This document shows, in pieces, positions 8,578-14,924 of a stretch of 23,021 bases of DNA; position 1 is the stretch's first letter; each line of letters begins with the position of its first letter. Location: contig DASTGO010000457.1 in NCBI GenBank assembly GCA_035719045.1, positions 1 through 23,021 on the forward strand, read 5' to 3'. A program made the position numbers and the translations under genes. The notes under the pieces are model-generated. The model searched no databases. It saw only the letters and a program-made list of their open reading frames with translations, and was not told the DNA's origin. Origin of the DNA: DASTGO01 sp035719045. GTDB taxonomy: Bacteria; Actinomycetota; Actinomycetes; Actinomycetales; Kineosporiaceae.

Positions 8578-10286
8578 CCGCCCGCGGACACCTCGACGCG
8601 CCGGGGATCCCGCGACCGGGTGACCTGGTCGCGCTGGCCGACACCGGGCTCACCCTGCGGGTCGAGGACTCCCGTGAGCCGCGGGACGGCTATGCGCTGC
8701 TCACCGGGTTCGGCAAGACCGGCCGGGACGGGATCGGCCTGCGCGCGGTACGCACGGAAGGTTCCTGCGACGTCGTGGTGACGAATGTGCTCGTCGTCGA
8801 CCCGGTGTACGGGGTCCGGGTGGCCAGCATCGGGATCCGGGAGGGCCGGATCACCGGGATCGGCCGGGCGGGAAACCCGGACACCACCGACCGGGTGGAC
8901 GTCGTCGTCGGCACCTCCTCGATCATCGTGCCCGGGGAGGGGCTGATCGCGACGGCGGGTGCGGTCGACACCCACGTCCACCTGCTCTCCCCACGGATCT
9001 GCGAGGCGGCGCTCGCCAGCGGGGTGACCACCCTGCTCGGGCAGGAGTTCGGGCCGTTCTGGGGTCCGGGGGTGAACTCCCGCTGGGGCCTGGCCACCGC
9101 GTACCGCGCCTTCGACGCCTGGCCGGTGAACATCGGCTTCCTCGGCCGGGGCTCCTCGGCGAGGCCCGGCCCGCTGGAGGAGGCCCTGGAGGCGGGGGTC
9201 TGCGCGTTCAAGGTGCACGAGGACCTCGGTGCGCACCGCCGGTCCCTGGACACCGCGCTGACCGTCGCGGAGGAGCATGACGTCCAGGTCTGCCTGCACA
9301 CCGACGGGCTGAACGAGAACCTGGCCCTGGCCGACACCGTCGCCGTCCTGGAGGGGCGGACCGTGCACGCCTACCACGTCGAGGGCTGCGGGGGCGGGCA
9401 CGTCCCGGACGTCCTGGAACTGGCCGGCATCCCGTACGTCATCGGGTCCTCCACCAACCCGACCCTGCCCTACGCCCGGGACGCCGTCGCCGAACACGAG
9501 GCGATGATCGTCGCGGTGCACGGGCTGCGGCCGTCCCTGCCGGGGGAGCTGCGGCTGGCCCACGACCGGGTACGGGCGGCCACCATGGGTGCGGAGACCG
9601 TCCTGCACGACCTCGGGGTCATCCCGATCACCTCCTCCGATGCCCAGGGGATGGGCCGGGCCGGGGAGACGATCCGGCGGACGTTCGCGATGGCCGCGGT
9701 GAACAAGTCGGCCCGGGGCCCGCTGGACGGCGACGGCCCGGCCGACCCGGCGGCCGGTGATCCCGGCAGCGACAACGTCCGGGTGCTGCGCTACCTGGCC
9801 AAGCTCACGATCAACCCGGCGATCGCGCATGGGATCGACCACGAGATCGGCTCGATCGAGGTCGGCAAGCTGGCAGACCTCGTGCTGTGGCGGCCGGAAC
9901 TGTTCGGCGCCAAGCCGTCCCTGGTGCTGAAGTCCGGGCTGCCCGCCTGGGGAGCGGTCGGCGATCCGAACGCCGCCGTCGACACCGCCGAGCCGCTGGT
10001 CCTCGGGCCGCAGTTCGCCGGGTCCGGTGCGGCGCCGGCGGAGGTCTCGGTGGTGTTCGTCAACGCTGCGGCGGTCCGGGCGAGTGCGGACCGGATCCCC
10101 ACCCGCCGCCGCCGGGTCGCGGTCTGCGGGACCCGCGGGATCGGCCTGGACCAGATGCTGGGCGGCAACCACCGCACGGGACGGGTCCAGGTCCGGCCGG
10201 ACGCCTCTGCGGTCACCCTGGACGGGGAGGAACTGCGGGCCGTTCCCGCCGATCGTCTGCCGCTGGCCCGGCTGTACCACCTTTGA
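8574..10286 (+). CDS. ureC: Divergent urease alpha subunit, orphan locus
   Basis: A 570-residue urease catalytic subunit. All nickel-site residues are present: His134 and His136 (DTHVH), the carbamylated lysine Lys213 with His215 (FKVHED), His242 (LHTDGLNE), His268 (HVEG) and Asp356 (SSDAQGMGR). The flap His316 and Arg332 also match catalytic residues of Klebsiella urease (320 and 336). Differences from canonical UreC: the flap Cys (319 in Klebsiella) is Val315, the following His is Gly317, the GGGTGP loop is GQEFGP (156-161), and the TATTCTPG region is absent. No ureD, E, F or G lies in the window. Chemistry is therefore likely hydrolytic, but the metal, the maturation route and even urea as substrate are inferred, not shown. 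Confidence 0.9.
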   Translation: MTARGHLDAPGIPRPGDLVALADTGLTLRVEDSREPRDGYALLTGFGKTGRDGIGLRAVRTEGSCDVVVTNVLVVDPVYGVRVASIGIREGRITGIGRAGNPDTTDRVDVVVGTSSIIVPGEGLIATAGAVDTHVHLLSPRICEAALASGVTTLLGQEFGPFWGPGVNSRWGLATAYRAFDAWPVNIGFLGRGSSARPGPLEEALEAGVCAFKVHEDLGAHRRSLDTALTVAEEHDVQVCLHTDGLNENLALADTVAVLEGRTVHAYHVEGCGGGHVPDVLELAGIPYVIGSSTNPTLPYARDAVAEHEAMIVAVHGLRPSLPGELRLAHDRVRAATMGAETVLHDLGVIPITSSDAQGMGRAGETIRRTFAMAAVNKSARGPLDGDGPADPAAGDPGSDNVRVLRYLAKLTINPAIAHGIDHEIGSIEVGKLADLVLWRPELFGAKPSLVLKSGLPAWGAVGDPNAAVDTAEPLVLGPQFAGSGAAPAEVSVVFVNAAAVRASADRIPTRRRRVAVCGTRGIGLDQMLGGNHRTGRVQVRPDASAVTLDGEELRAVPADRLPLARLYHL

Positions 10287-10464
10287 CGGCTCGGCCACGG
10301 GAGGCGCGCTGACCCTGCGCTAACCATCGGCTGACCGGGCGCGGAGGGGATCTCTTGCCGCTGAACCTCCGGCCGTCTTGCATGGTCAGGTGCCCTGTGG
10401 AGAACGGCACGAGATCTGCAGACCCTCCGGGAGATACGGACGGAGATCACGTGGGCGGCAACCG

Positions 10465-11631
10465 GTGACCGGCGCGACGGCGACCCGGCCGTCCCTTCAG
10501 GTGGGGGAGGGCCGGGTACTGCTGCGCCTGCGCCAGGTCGCGGTCGCCTTCGGTGCCGCGGGTGCCCTGCTGGCCTCCTGGCTGGTCGTGCAGGCGGTGA
10601 TCGCGTCCGGTAACGACACCTTCGTGGCCAGGCTGGCCGAGGCAGCCCGCGACGACGGCCTCGGCCCGGTGGTCACCGGCCTGGAGAACCTGAACGACAA
10701 GCTCAACCCGCCCAAGGTCGGCGGAGCCCCGGACTCCACGCAGCTCAAGCAGTTGGCCACGGTCACCCTCCCGTCCCCGGTGCCGGTGACCCCGCGGGCG
10801 GTGACCCTGCGGCCGACGATCGCGCCCGTGGACACCCCCGCCCTGCCGGGTGAGGGGGTGTACAAGTCCCTGGTCTCGGTGGACGGGCAGCCCGCCGTGC
10901 AGGCCGCCTACCTGCGCCCGGACACCCAGCACACCTCCTACCTGTCCGCGGTGGTCTGGATGAGCGGGCGGCTGACCCGGCTGGTGCAGCATCCGGGCGC
11001 CTCCGATCCCGGGAGGCCGAGCCTCTGGTCGCAGCCGCCGGCCATCCCGGCCGCCGCCCGCGCGGGACTGGTCGCCACGTTCAACGGCGGTTTCAAGATC
11101 GCCGACTCCCGGGGTGGGTACTACGCCGACCACCACACGATCGGCACCCTGACGCCCGGCTCGGCCTCCCTGGTCATCTACGACGACGGGCACGCCGACA
11201 TCGGGTCCTGGGGCGGCGAGGTCTCGATGACGCCGCAGGTGAGCTCGGTCCGGCAGAACCTCAAGCTGCTGGTGGACCACGGGCAGCTCGCGCCGAACCT
11301 GGACGACTCCGTGCAGTCGACCTGGGGGGCCACCCTCAAGGGTGCGGTGTACGTCTGGCGGTCCGGGGTCGGGGTCACCGCGTCCGGGGACCTGGTCTAC
11401 GTGGCCGGTGACGCGCTGTCCGCGCACACCCTGGCGTCCCTGCTGCGGCGGGCCGGGGCGGTGCGGGCGATGCAGCTGGACATCAATCCCTCGTGGGTGT
11501 CGTTCATGTGGTACTCGGTGGGTGCCTCCCCGACGGCCGTGGTGCCGCACAAGATCGCCGGTTTCCAGCGGCCCGCCGACCGCTACTTCACCGACAACAG
11601 CCGCGACTTCTTCGCGGTGTACGCGCGATGA
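10465..11631 (+). CDS. Membrane-anchored phosphodiester glycosidase-like protein (NAGPA/DUF2233 type)
   Basis: A 388-residue protein with one N-terminal membrane segment (about 25-47, signal anchor), a Pro/Thr-rich spacer, then an exported domain (about 130-388). That domain has the NGGF motif in TFNGGFK (205-211) and a late acidic motif MQLDINPSW (336-344), both typical of the phosphodiester alpha-GlcNAcase-like family. Bacterial members are thought to act on cell-envelope glycans or sugar phosphodiesters; the substrate here is unknown. The GTG at 10465 is my best start but has only a poor Shine-Dalgarno. A longer start at a TTG upstream is possible but would add an Arg/Gly-rich stretch. It is separated by 178 nt from ureC and probably transcribed apart from it. 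Confidence 0.75.
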   Translation: MTGATATRPSLQVGEGRVLLRLRQVAVAFGAAGALLASWLVVQAVIASGNDTFVARLAEAARDDGLGPVVTGLENLNDKLNPPKVGGAPDSTQLKQLATVTLPSPVPVTPRAVTLRPTIAPVDTPALPGEGVYKSLVSVDGQPAVQAAYLRPDTQHTSYLSAVVWMSGRLTRLVQHPGASDPGRPSLWSQPPAIPAAARAGLVATFNGGFKIADSRGGYYADHHTIGTLTPGSASLVIYDDGHADIGSWGGEVSMTPQVSSVRQNLKLLVDHGQLAPNLDDSVQSTWGATLKGAVYVWRSGVGVTASGDLVYVAGDALSAHTLASLLRRAGAVRAMQLDINPSWVSFMWYSVGASPTAVVPHKIAGFQRPADRYFTDNSRDFFAVYAR

Positions 11632-11675
11632 GGGACAAGAAGGGCTGCTGCTCCTGCCGGTCGAGGTGCTGCTGA
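11628..11675 (+). CDS. Possible 15-residue Cys-rich microprotein
   Basis: An ATG overlaps the stop of the preceding gene (ATGA at 11628-11631) and opens a 15-codon frame reading MRDKKGCCSCRSRCC, then TGA. Five of 15 residues are Cys and five are Arg/Lys. There is no Shine-Dalgarno of its own; translation would depend on coupling to the upstream gene. It could be a metal-binding or membrane-edge peptide, a Cys-responsive leader peptide, or chance. No cysteine or sulfur gene follows directly. Confidence 0.3.
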   Translation: MRDKKGCCSCRSRCC

Positions 11676-11768
11676 GGGATTGCTGGAGCATCTGTGGGCT
11701 CTGACCGGCGACCTCGTCACCCCGTGACGCCCGGCACGCCGCGGGGAGGGCGACGTGATGGACGAGGA

Positions 11769-11969
11769 TCACTCCCAGCGGTTCGCCGGTTCGTCTGCGC
11801 CCGGCGGCCACCACACGTACGCCGGATCGACATCCCACGACTGGTCGAAGACGTAGTTCGATCCCTCGACCCCGAGAAAGACCGGGTAGTACCGGCCGGC
11901 CACGAGATCGACCAGGACCGTTCGCCCGTGGCCCTCACCGCCGAACAGCTGCGCCTGCCCCTGGGGCAT
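11769..11969 (-). CDS. Small aromatic-rich hypothetical protein
   Basis: A 66-residue frame with AGGAG at 11974-11978, 4 nt before the ATG on the minus strand. Codon use is like the host (mostly C or G at third positions, with GTC, TAC and TTC favoured). The C-terminal two thirds are rich in Trp, Tyr and Phe (GRYYPVFLGVEG, FDQSWDVDPAYVWW) and net acidic, quite unlike the Arg/Gly/Pro shadows common in this DNA. No family is recognised and no signal peptide or membrane segment is seen. It lies opposite the XRE regulator, about 140 bp from it, an arrangement often seen for a regulator and its target. It might also be the remnant of a longer gene. Confidence 0.55.
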   Translation of the reverse strand: MPQGQAQLFGGEGHGRTVLVDLVAGRYYPVFLGVEGSNYVFDQSWDVDPAYVWWPPGADEPANRWE

Positions 11970-12038
11970 GTCGCTCCTGTGGCTACGGCCGGGCCGGGGG
12001 ACCGTGCGTCACCCCGCGCCCGACCGATAATCAGGAAC

Positions 12039-12044
12039 TATGCT
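12039..12044 (+). promoter_or_regulatory. Candidate -10 for the XRE regulator unit
   Basis: TATGCT in a locally AT-richer stretch. It would give a leader of roughly 25 nt before the short coupled peptide at 12078. No -35 match is clear. Confidence 0.4.
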
Positions 12045-12077
12045 CGAAAACCGGGACATGCGACAGGGGGAGCGTGC

Positions 12078-12113
12078 ATGTCTCCCGGCTTCCTGCCGAT
12101 GCTCCTGGTGTGA
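12078..12113 (+). CDS. Putative 11-residue leader peptide coupled to the XRE gene
   Basis: CAGGGGG at 12064-12070 stands 7 nt before an ATG that opens the frame MSPGFLPMLLV, then TGA. This stop overlaps the GTG start of the XRE gene in a GTGA (12110-12113). A good ribosome-binding site on the peptide and none directly before the XRE start suggests that the regulator is translated by termination-reinitiation from the peptide. Confidence 0.4.
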   Translation: MSPGFLPMLLV

Positions 12114-12355
12114 GCGACACCCTCGCGCGCTACCTCTCACGGCAGATCCGGGCTGAGAGGGCACGGCTGGGCCTGTCGCAGGAGGCGTTGGGCTCCCGGC
12201 TGGGCATGTCCAAGTCCGCTGTGAGTGCGCTGGAGACGGGCGTACGCAGCCTGCACGCTGCCGAACTGCCCGAGGTGTGCGAGGCCTTGGGGATCGACCT
12301 GCTGACTCTCCTGGCGCGAGCCGACGAGACCGACAAGCGACGCCTCGGCCTCTGA
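12110..12355 (+). CDS. XRE-family helix-turn-helix transcriptional regulator
   Basis: An 81-residue protein that is essentially one HTH_XRE domain: IRAERARLGLSQEALGSRLG, then MSKSAVSALETGVRS as the recognition part, and a closing helix ending in LLTLLARADETDKRRLGL. No ligand or protease domain is attached. The GTG at 12110 overlaps the stop of an 11-codon leader. An alternative GTG at 12074 would add 12 residues, but its purine-rich tract is only 1 nt away, which is too close. It probably represses its own promoter and perhaps the divergent small gene; this is inferred from the layout. Confidence 0.85.
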   Translation: MSDTLARYLSRQIRAERARLGLSQEALGSRLGMSKSAVSALETGVRSLHAAELPEVCEALGIDLLTLLARADETDKRRLGL

Positions 12356-13037
12356 TCCGAGTCGCTAGGCACGGTGTGGCTGTTCGTTGACGGTCCCGTG
12401 AGGTTGCGCGGCGCATCCAGGGACGATCAACGCGCAGGTCGCAGGCCAGAGCACGACCGGTTTCCGGGTGGTCCACCCATCGCTGGGGCCGCAGGGGCTG
12501 GACGCGCTGTCCCCTGGCGTTCGGGGGCGTCCTGGCCGGTTCGGGGCCCGCGTGGTGGTGGTCCGTCCCGGTTTCGTCCGGACCCGGATGACCGAGCGCC
12601 TCACGCCGGCCCCGCTGGCCACCTCCCGCGACGCGGTGGCCCGCCGGATGCTCGACGGCCTGCGGCGTGGCCGGACCGTCGTCTACCCCCCAGGTGACTA
12701 CCCGTCGGTACGCCCACCGCCCGGATGCCCCCCGGGCTCCGGCCCGGAGCACCCGGACCGGTCCCACGCCAGGTTGCCGTACACCCCGGCGAGCCATGTA
12801 CGCCGGGTGAGCATCGCGGGACGTGCGGTCGCTGGTTCACCTGAATGGGCGTCGTCCAGGTCTCATCCCTTACGTAGGGTTGAGGTATTCGGCTGGCGGT
12901 CAGCACGAAATCGGATATCTGCCCCGCACCTGCCCAATCAACGGTGGCATTCCGCGCTGGCGCCCGTCCATCCGGCGGCCACGTCTGCGGCAGCCGCCGG
13001 TCATCCCGCCCCGCCCTCACGAGGAGACGAAGAGAGA
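12356..13037. other. Long non-coding stretch with a decayed gene and a 5' region
   Basis: About 680 bases between the XRE gene and the secreted lectin gene. It holds an SDR fragment (12486-12695). Near 12860-12945 there is an AT-richer zone containing the near-palindrome CCTTACGTAGGG and a TAGGGT hexamer at 12875-12880, which could be the -10 of the lectin gene with a leader of about 150 nt. The rest shows no coding character on either strand. Confidence 0.5.
12486..12695 (+). pseudogene. Remnant of an SDR oxidoreductase (DprE2-like C-terminal part)
   Basis: In one frame the sequence reads GLDALSPGVRG, then FGARVVVVRPGFVRTRMT, then APLATSRDAVARRM and GRTVVYPPG. This is the order found after the catalytic YxxxK in SDRs such as decaprenylphosphoryl-ribose 2-reductase. 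The Rossmann N-terminus, the TGxxxGxG motif and the YxxxK are missing, and the natural C-terminus and stop are not found. The frame runs on into the unrelated gene downstream. It is a broken fragment with no start signal. Confidence 0.6.
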
Positions 13038-14837
13038 ATGCTTGGTGCCCGTCGGTTGTTCTCACGTCGGAGGGTCTGGGCGACAGCCGTCCTGGCCGTC
13101 GTGGCCAGTGCGGCTGTCGGGCTCGTGGCGACACAGGCATCAGCGGCAACCGTCGACGTGAATGCCTGGTACGTGCTCGTGAACCGCAACAGTGGCAAGG
13201 TGCTGGACGACGCCGGCTTTGCCGCGAACGACGGTGCAGCGGTGGTGCAGTGGTCCCGTCATGACGGGACCAACCAGCAGTGGCGGTTCATCGACGCCGG
13301 TGGCGGGTACTACCGGCTGCAGAATCGGAATTCCGGCAAGGTTCTGGACGACTACAACTGGTCGAAGACCGCCGGTACCGACCTCGTGCAGTGGTCCGAC
13401 CTGAACGGTGGCAACCAGCAGTTCAAGGTGGCGGATTCGCCGGACGGGTACGTGCGCCTGATCAACCGCTTCAGCGGCATGGCCGTCGAGGTCGCCGGGC
13501 TCGCCACCGCTGACGGGGGCAAGGTCGTCCAGTACTCGGACTGGGGCGGCGCTAACCAGCAATGGCAACTCGTCCCGGCCGGGAGCAGCACCCCGGCCAC
13601 GACGGGCGGTGGTACCGCAAGCCCGACTCCCACCAGCACACCCTCGACCAGCACGCCCTCGACGACGGCGCCCTCCCCCGCGACCAGCGGTACCGCGAGC
13701 CCAACTCCCACCAGCACGCCCTCGACGCCGGCGTCGTCCCCCTCGACCGGCAGCAGTTCGACGAAGACCTTCATGGGTAGCAGCACGATGCTCATCGGCG
13801 GCTCGATGTCCGACTCCTCGGCGTCCGCCGCACCCTTCGACGTGCGCTACGCCTACGTGCACAGCAAGCCCGCGCCCTCGTCCGACTACTACTCGGCCAA
13901 GCTCTGCCAGGACGCGTGGACGAGCTGGTGGGGTTGCTGGCCCGGCAGCACCACGCCGCCCGGCTACTACGTGACCTGGTCGGACCAGCACGTGGCGCAG
14001 GCGACGTACAAGGGCGCATCCCGCCCGCAGAAGTCCCTCTGGACCTGGTACTCCTTGCGTGACCTCGGGGCCATGGGCGGCTGGGGCGACGGTCCGGGCG
14101 AGGTCGGGGCCATCAACCGGGCCGACCTGCTCACCCTGTACATGAACGACTACCGCTTCTTCCTCCAGAAGATCGGCACCTCGCACGACATGATCGACCT
14201 CGAGCCTGACTTCTGGGGCTACGTCCGGTCGCTCGGCAATCCGCACCAGGTCCCCGCACAGGTGACGTCCGCGAACCCGACCGACTGCGGATCGCAGGAG
14301 AACAGTGCCGCCGGCCTCGCCCGCTGCCTGATCGCGATGGGGCACAAGTACGCGCCGAACACCAGCGTGGGACTGCACCTCACCTGCTGGGACTGGCAGA
14401 CCAACACCACGGCATGCGCCAAGGACTACCTGGACCTCGGCGCGCAGAACGCCGACTTCCTGGTCGCCGACGTCTCTGACCGGGACGCGGGCTGGTACGC
14501 CCAGCCGCAGAACGGGGGCCGCAACACCTTCTGGACCGACCAGACGGCTGCCGCCTTCCTGACCTTCGCCAAGACGACGACTGAGGCGGTGGGCAAGCCT
14601 CTGGCACTGTGGCAGATCCCCGTGGGCAACATGGCGCAGAACAACACCCTCAACCACTACCAGGACGACAAGGTCGACTGGCTCTTCTCGCACCTGAGCC
14701 AGGTGGCGAACGCGCACATCGTCGCCCTGCTGTTCGGTCCGGGGCAGCAGGAACAGACCACGGTCGAGTCCGACGGCGCAAACCTGATCAACAAGACGAT
14801 CGCCTACCGCACCTCGGGCGGCACCGCCCTCCAGTAG
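13038..14837 (+). CDS. Secreted ricin-type lectin fused to a putative enzyme domain
   Basis: A 599-residue exported protein. It has a signal peptide with an RRR n-region and hydrophobic core 13-32, and a likely cleavage after QASA (36). A ricin-type beta-trefoil (about 44-180) has three repeats, each with an NQQW/NQQF element (79-82, 126-129, 173-176). A Ser/Thr/Pro linker spans about 183-250. The C-terminal domain of about 350 residues has no recognised family but is rich in Trp and Tyr. It includes IDLEPDFWG (Asp387, Glu389, Asp391), LHLTCWDWQ, ADVSDRDAGW and LALWQIPVGN, which look like strand ends of a glycoside-hydrolase-type barrel. Polysaccharide binding is likely; hydrolysis is inferred. 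The ATG at 13038 has GAGGAG at 13021-13026. The long open extension upstream is not part of the gene. Confidence 0.85.
   Translation: MLGARRLFSRRRVWATAVLAVVASAAVGLVATQASAATVDVNAWYVLVNRNSGKVLDDAGFAANDGAAVVQWSRHDGTNQQWRFIDAGGGYYRLQNRNSGKVLDDYNWSKTAGTDLVQWSDLNGGNQQFKVADSPDGYVRLINRFSGMAVEVAGLATADGGKVVQYSDWGGANQQWQLVPAGSSTPATTGGGTASPTPTSTPSTSTPSTTAPSPATSGTASPTPTSTPSTPASSPSTGSSSTKTFMGSSTMLIGGSMSDSSASAAPFDVRYAYVHSKPAPSSDYYSAKLCQDAWTSWWGCWPGSTTPPGYYVTWSDQHVAQATYKGASRPQKSLWTWYSLRDLGAMGGWGDGPGEVGAINRADLLTLYMNDYRFFLQKIGTSHDMIDLEPDFWGYVRSLGNPHQVPAQVTSANPTDCGSQENSAAGLARCLIAMGHKYAPNTSVGLHLTCWDWQTNTTACAKDYLDLGAQNADFLVADVSDRDAGWYAQPQNGGRNTFWTDQTAAAFLTFAKTTTEAVGKPLALWQIPVGNMAQNNTLNHYQDDKVDWLFSHLSQVANAHIVALLFGPGQQEQTTVESDGANLINKTIAYRTSGGTALQ
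13611..13726. repeat. Imperfect direct repeat in the Thr/Pro linker
   Basis: A 38-bp segment at 13611-13648 recurs at 13689-13726 with three base differences, all silent. Both encode the linker motif GTASPTPTSTPST. This looks like growth of the linker by duplication within the lectin gene. Confidence 0.75.
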
Positions 14838-14850
14838 GCGAAGGTGCCCG

Positions 14851-14891
14851 GCCGAACCCGATCCCGTCTGCGCGACGGGGTCGGGTTCGGC
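14851..14891. terminator. Strong bidirectional hairpin between convergent genes
   Basis: GCCGAACCCGATCCCGTC, a 5-nt loop, then the complementary arm: an 18-bp stem with a single T/G wobble pair. It lies just after the lectin stop and just before the stop of the minus-strand hydrolase gene. There is no U-tract, as is usual in high-GC actinobacteria. Confidence 0.8.
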
Positions 14892-14924
14892 CTGCGCCGG
14901 CTGCCCTTCTGAGCCCGGCCCGGA

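Noticed and set aside
11694..12113. A 139-codon plus-strand frame opposite the small aromatic-rich protein
   Set aside because: Its middle part looks somewhat protein-like, but it has poorer third-position GC than the minus frame, no ribosome-binding site and an Arg/Gly/Pro-rich N-terminus. The minus frame has AGGAG and better codon use.
12468..13037. The lectin gene starting 190 codons upstream of the ATG at 13038
   Set aside because: The signal peptide begins exactly at 13038 and the upstream frame is an SDR remnant followed by Arg/Pro-rich noise. A secreted protein would not carry this in front of its signal peptide.
13021..14837. The C-terminal domain of the secreted lectin as a named glycoside hydrolase family
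   Set aside because: The acidic motifs are suggestive but I could not match them to a specific family, so no family number is given.
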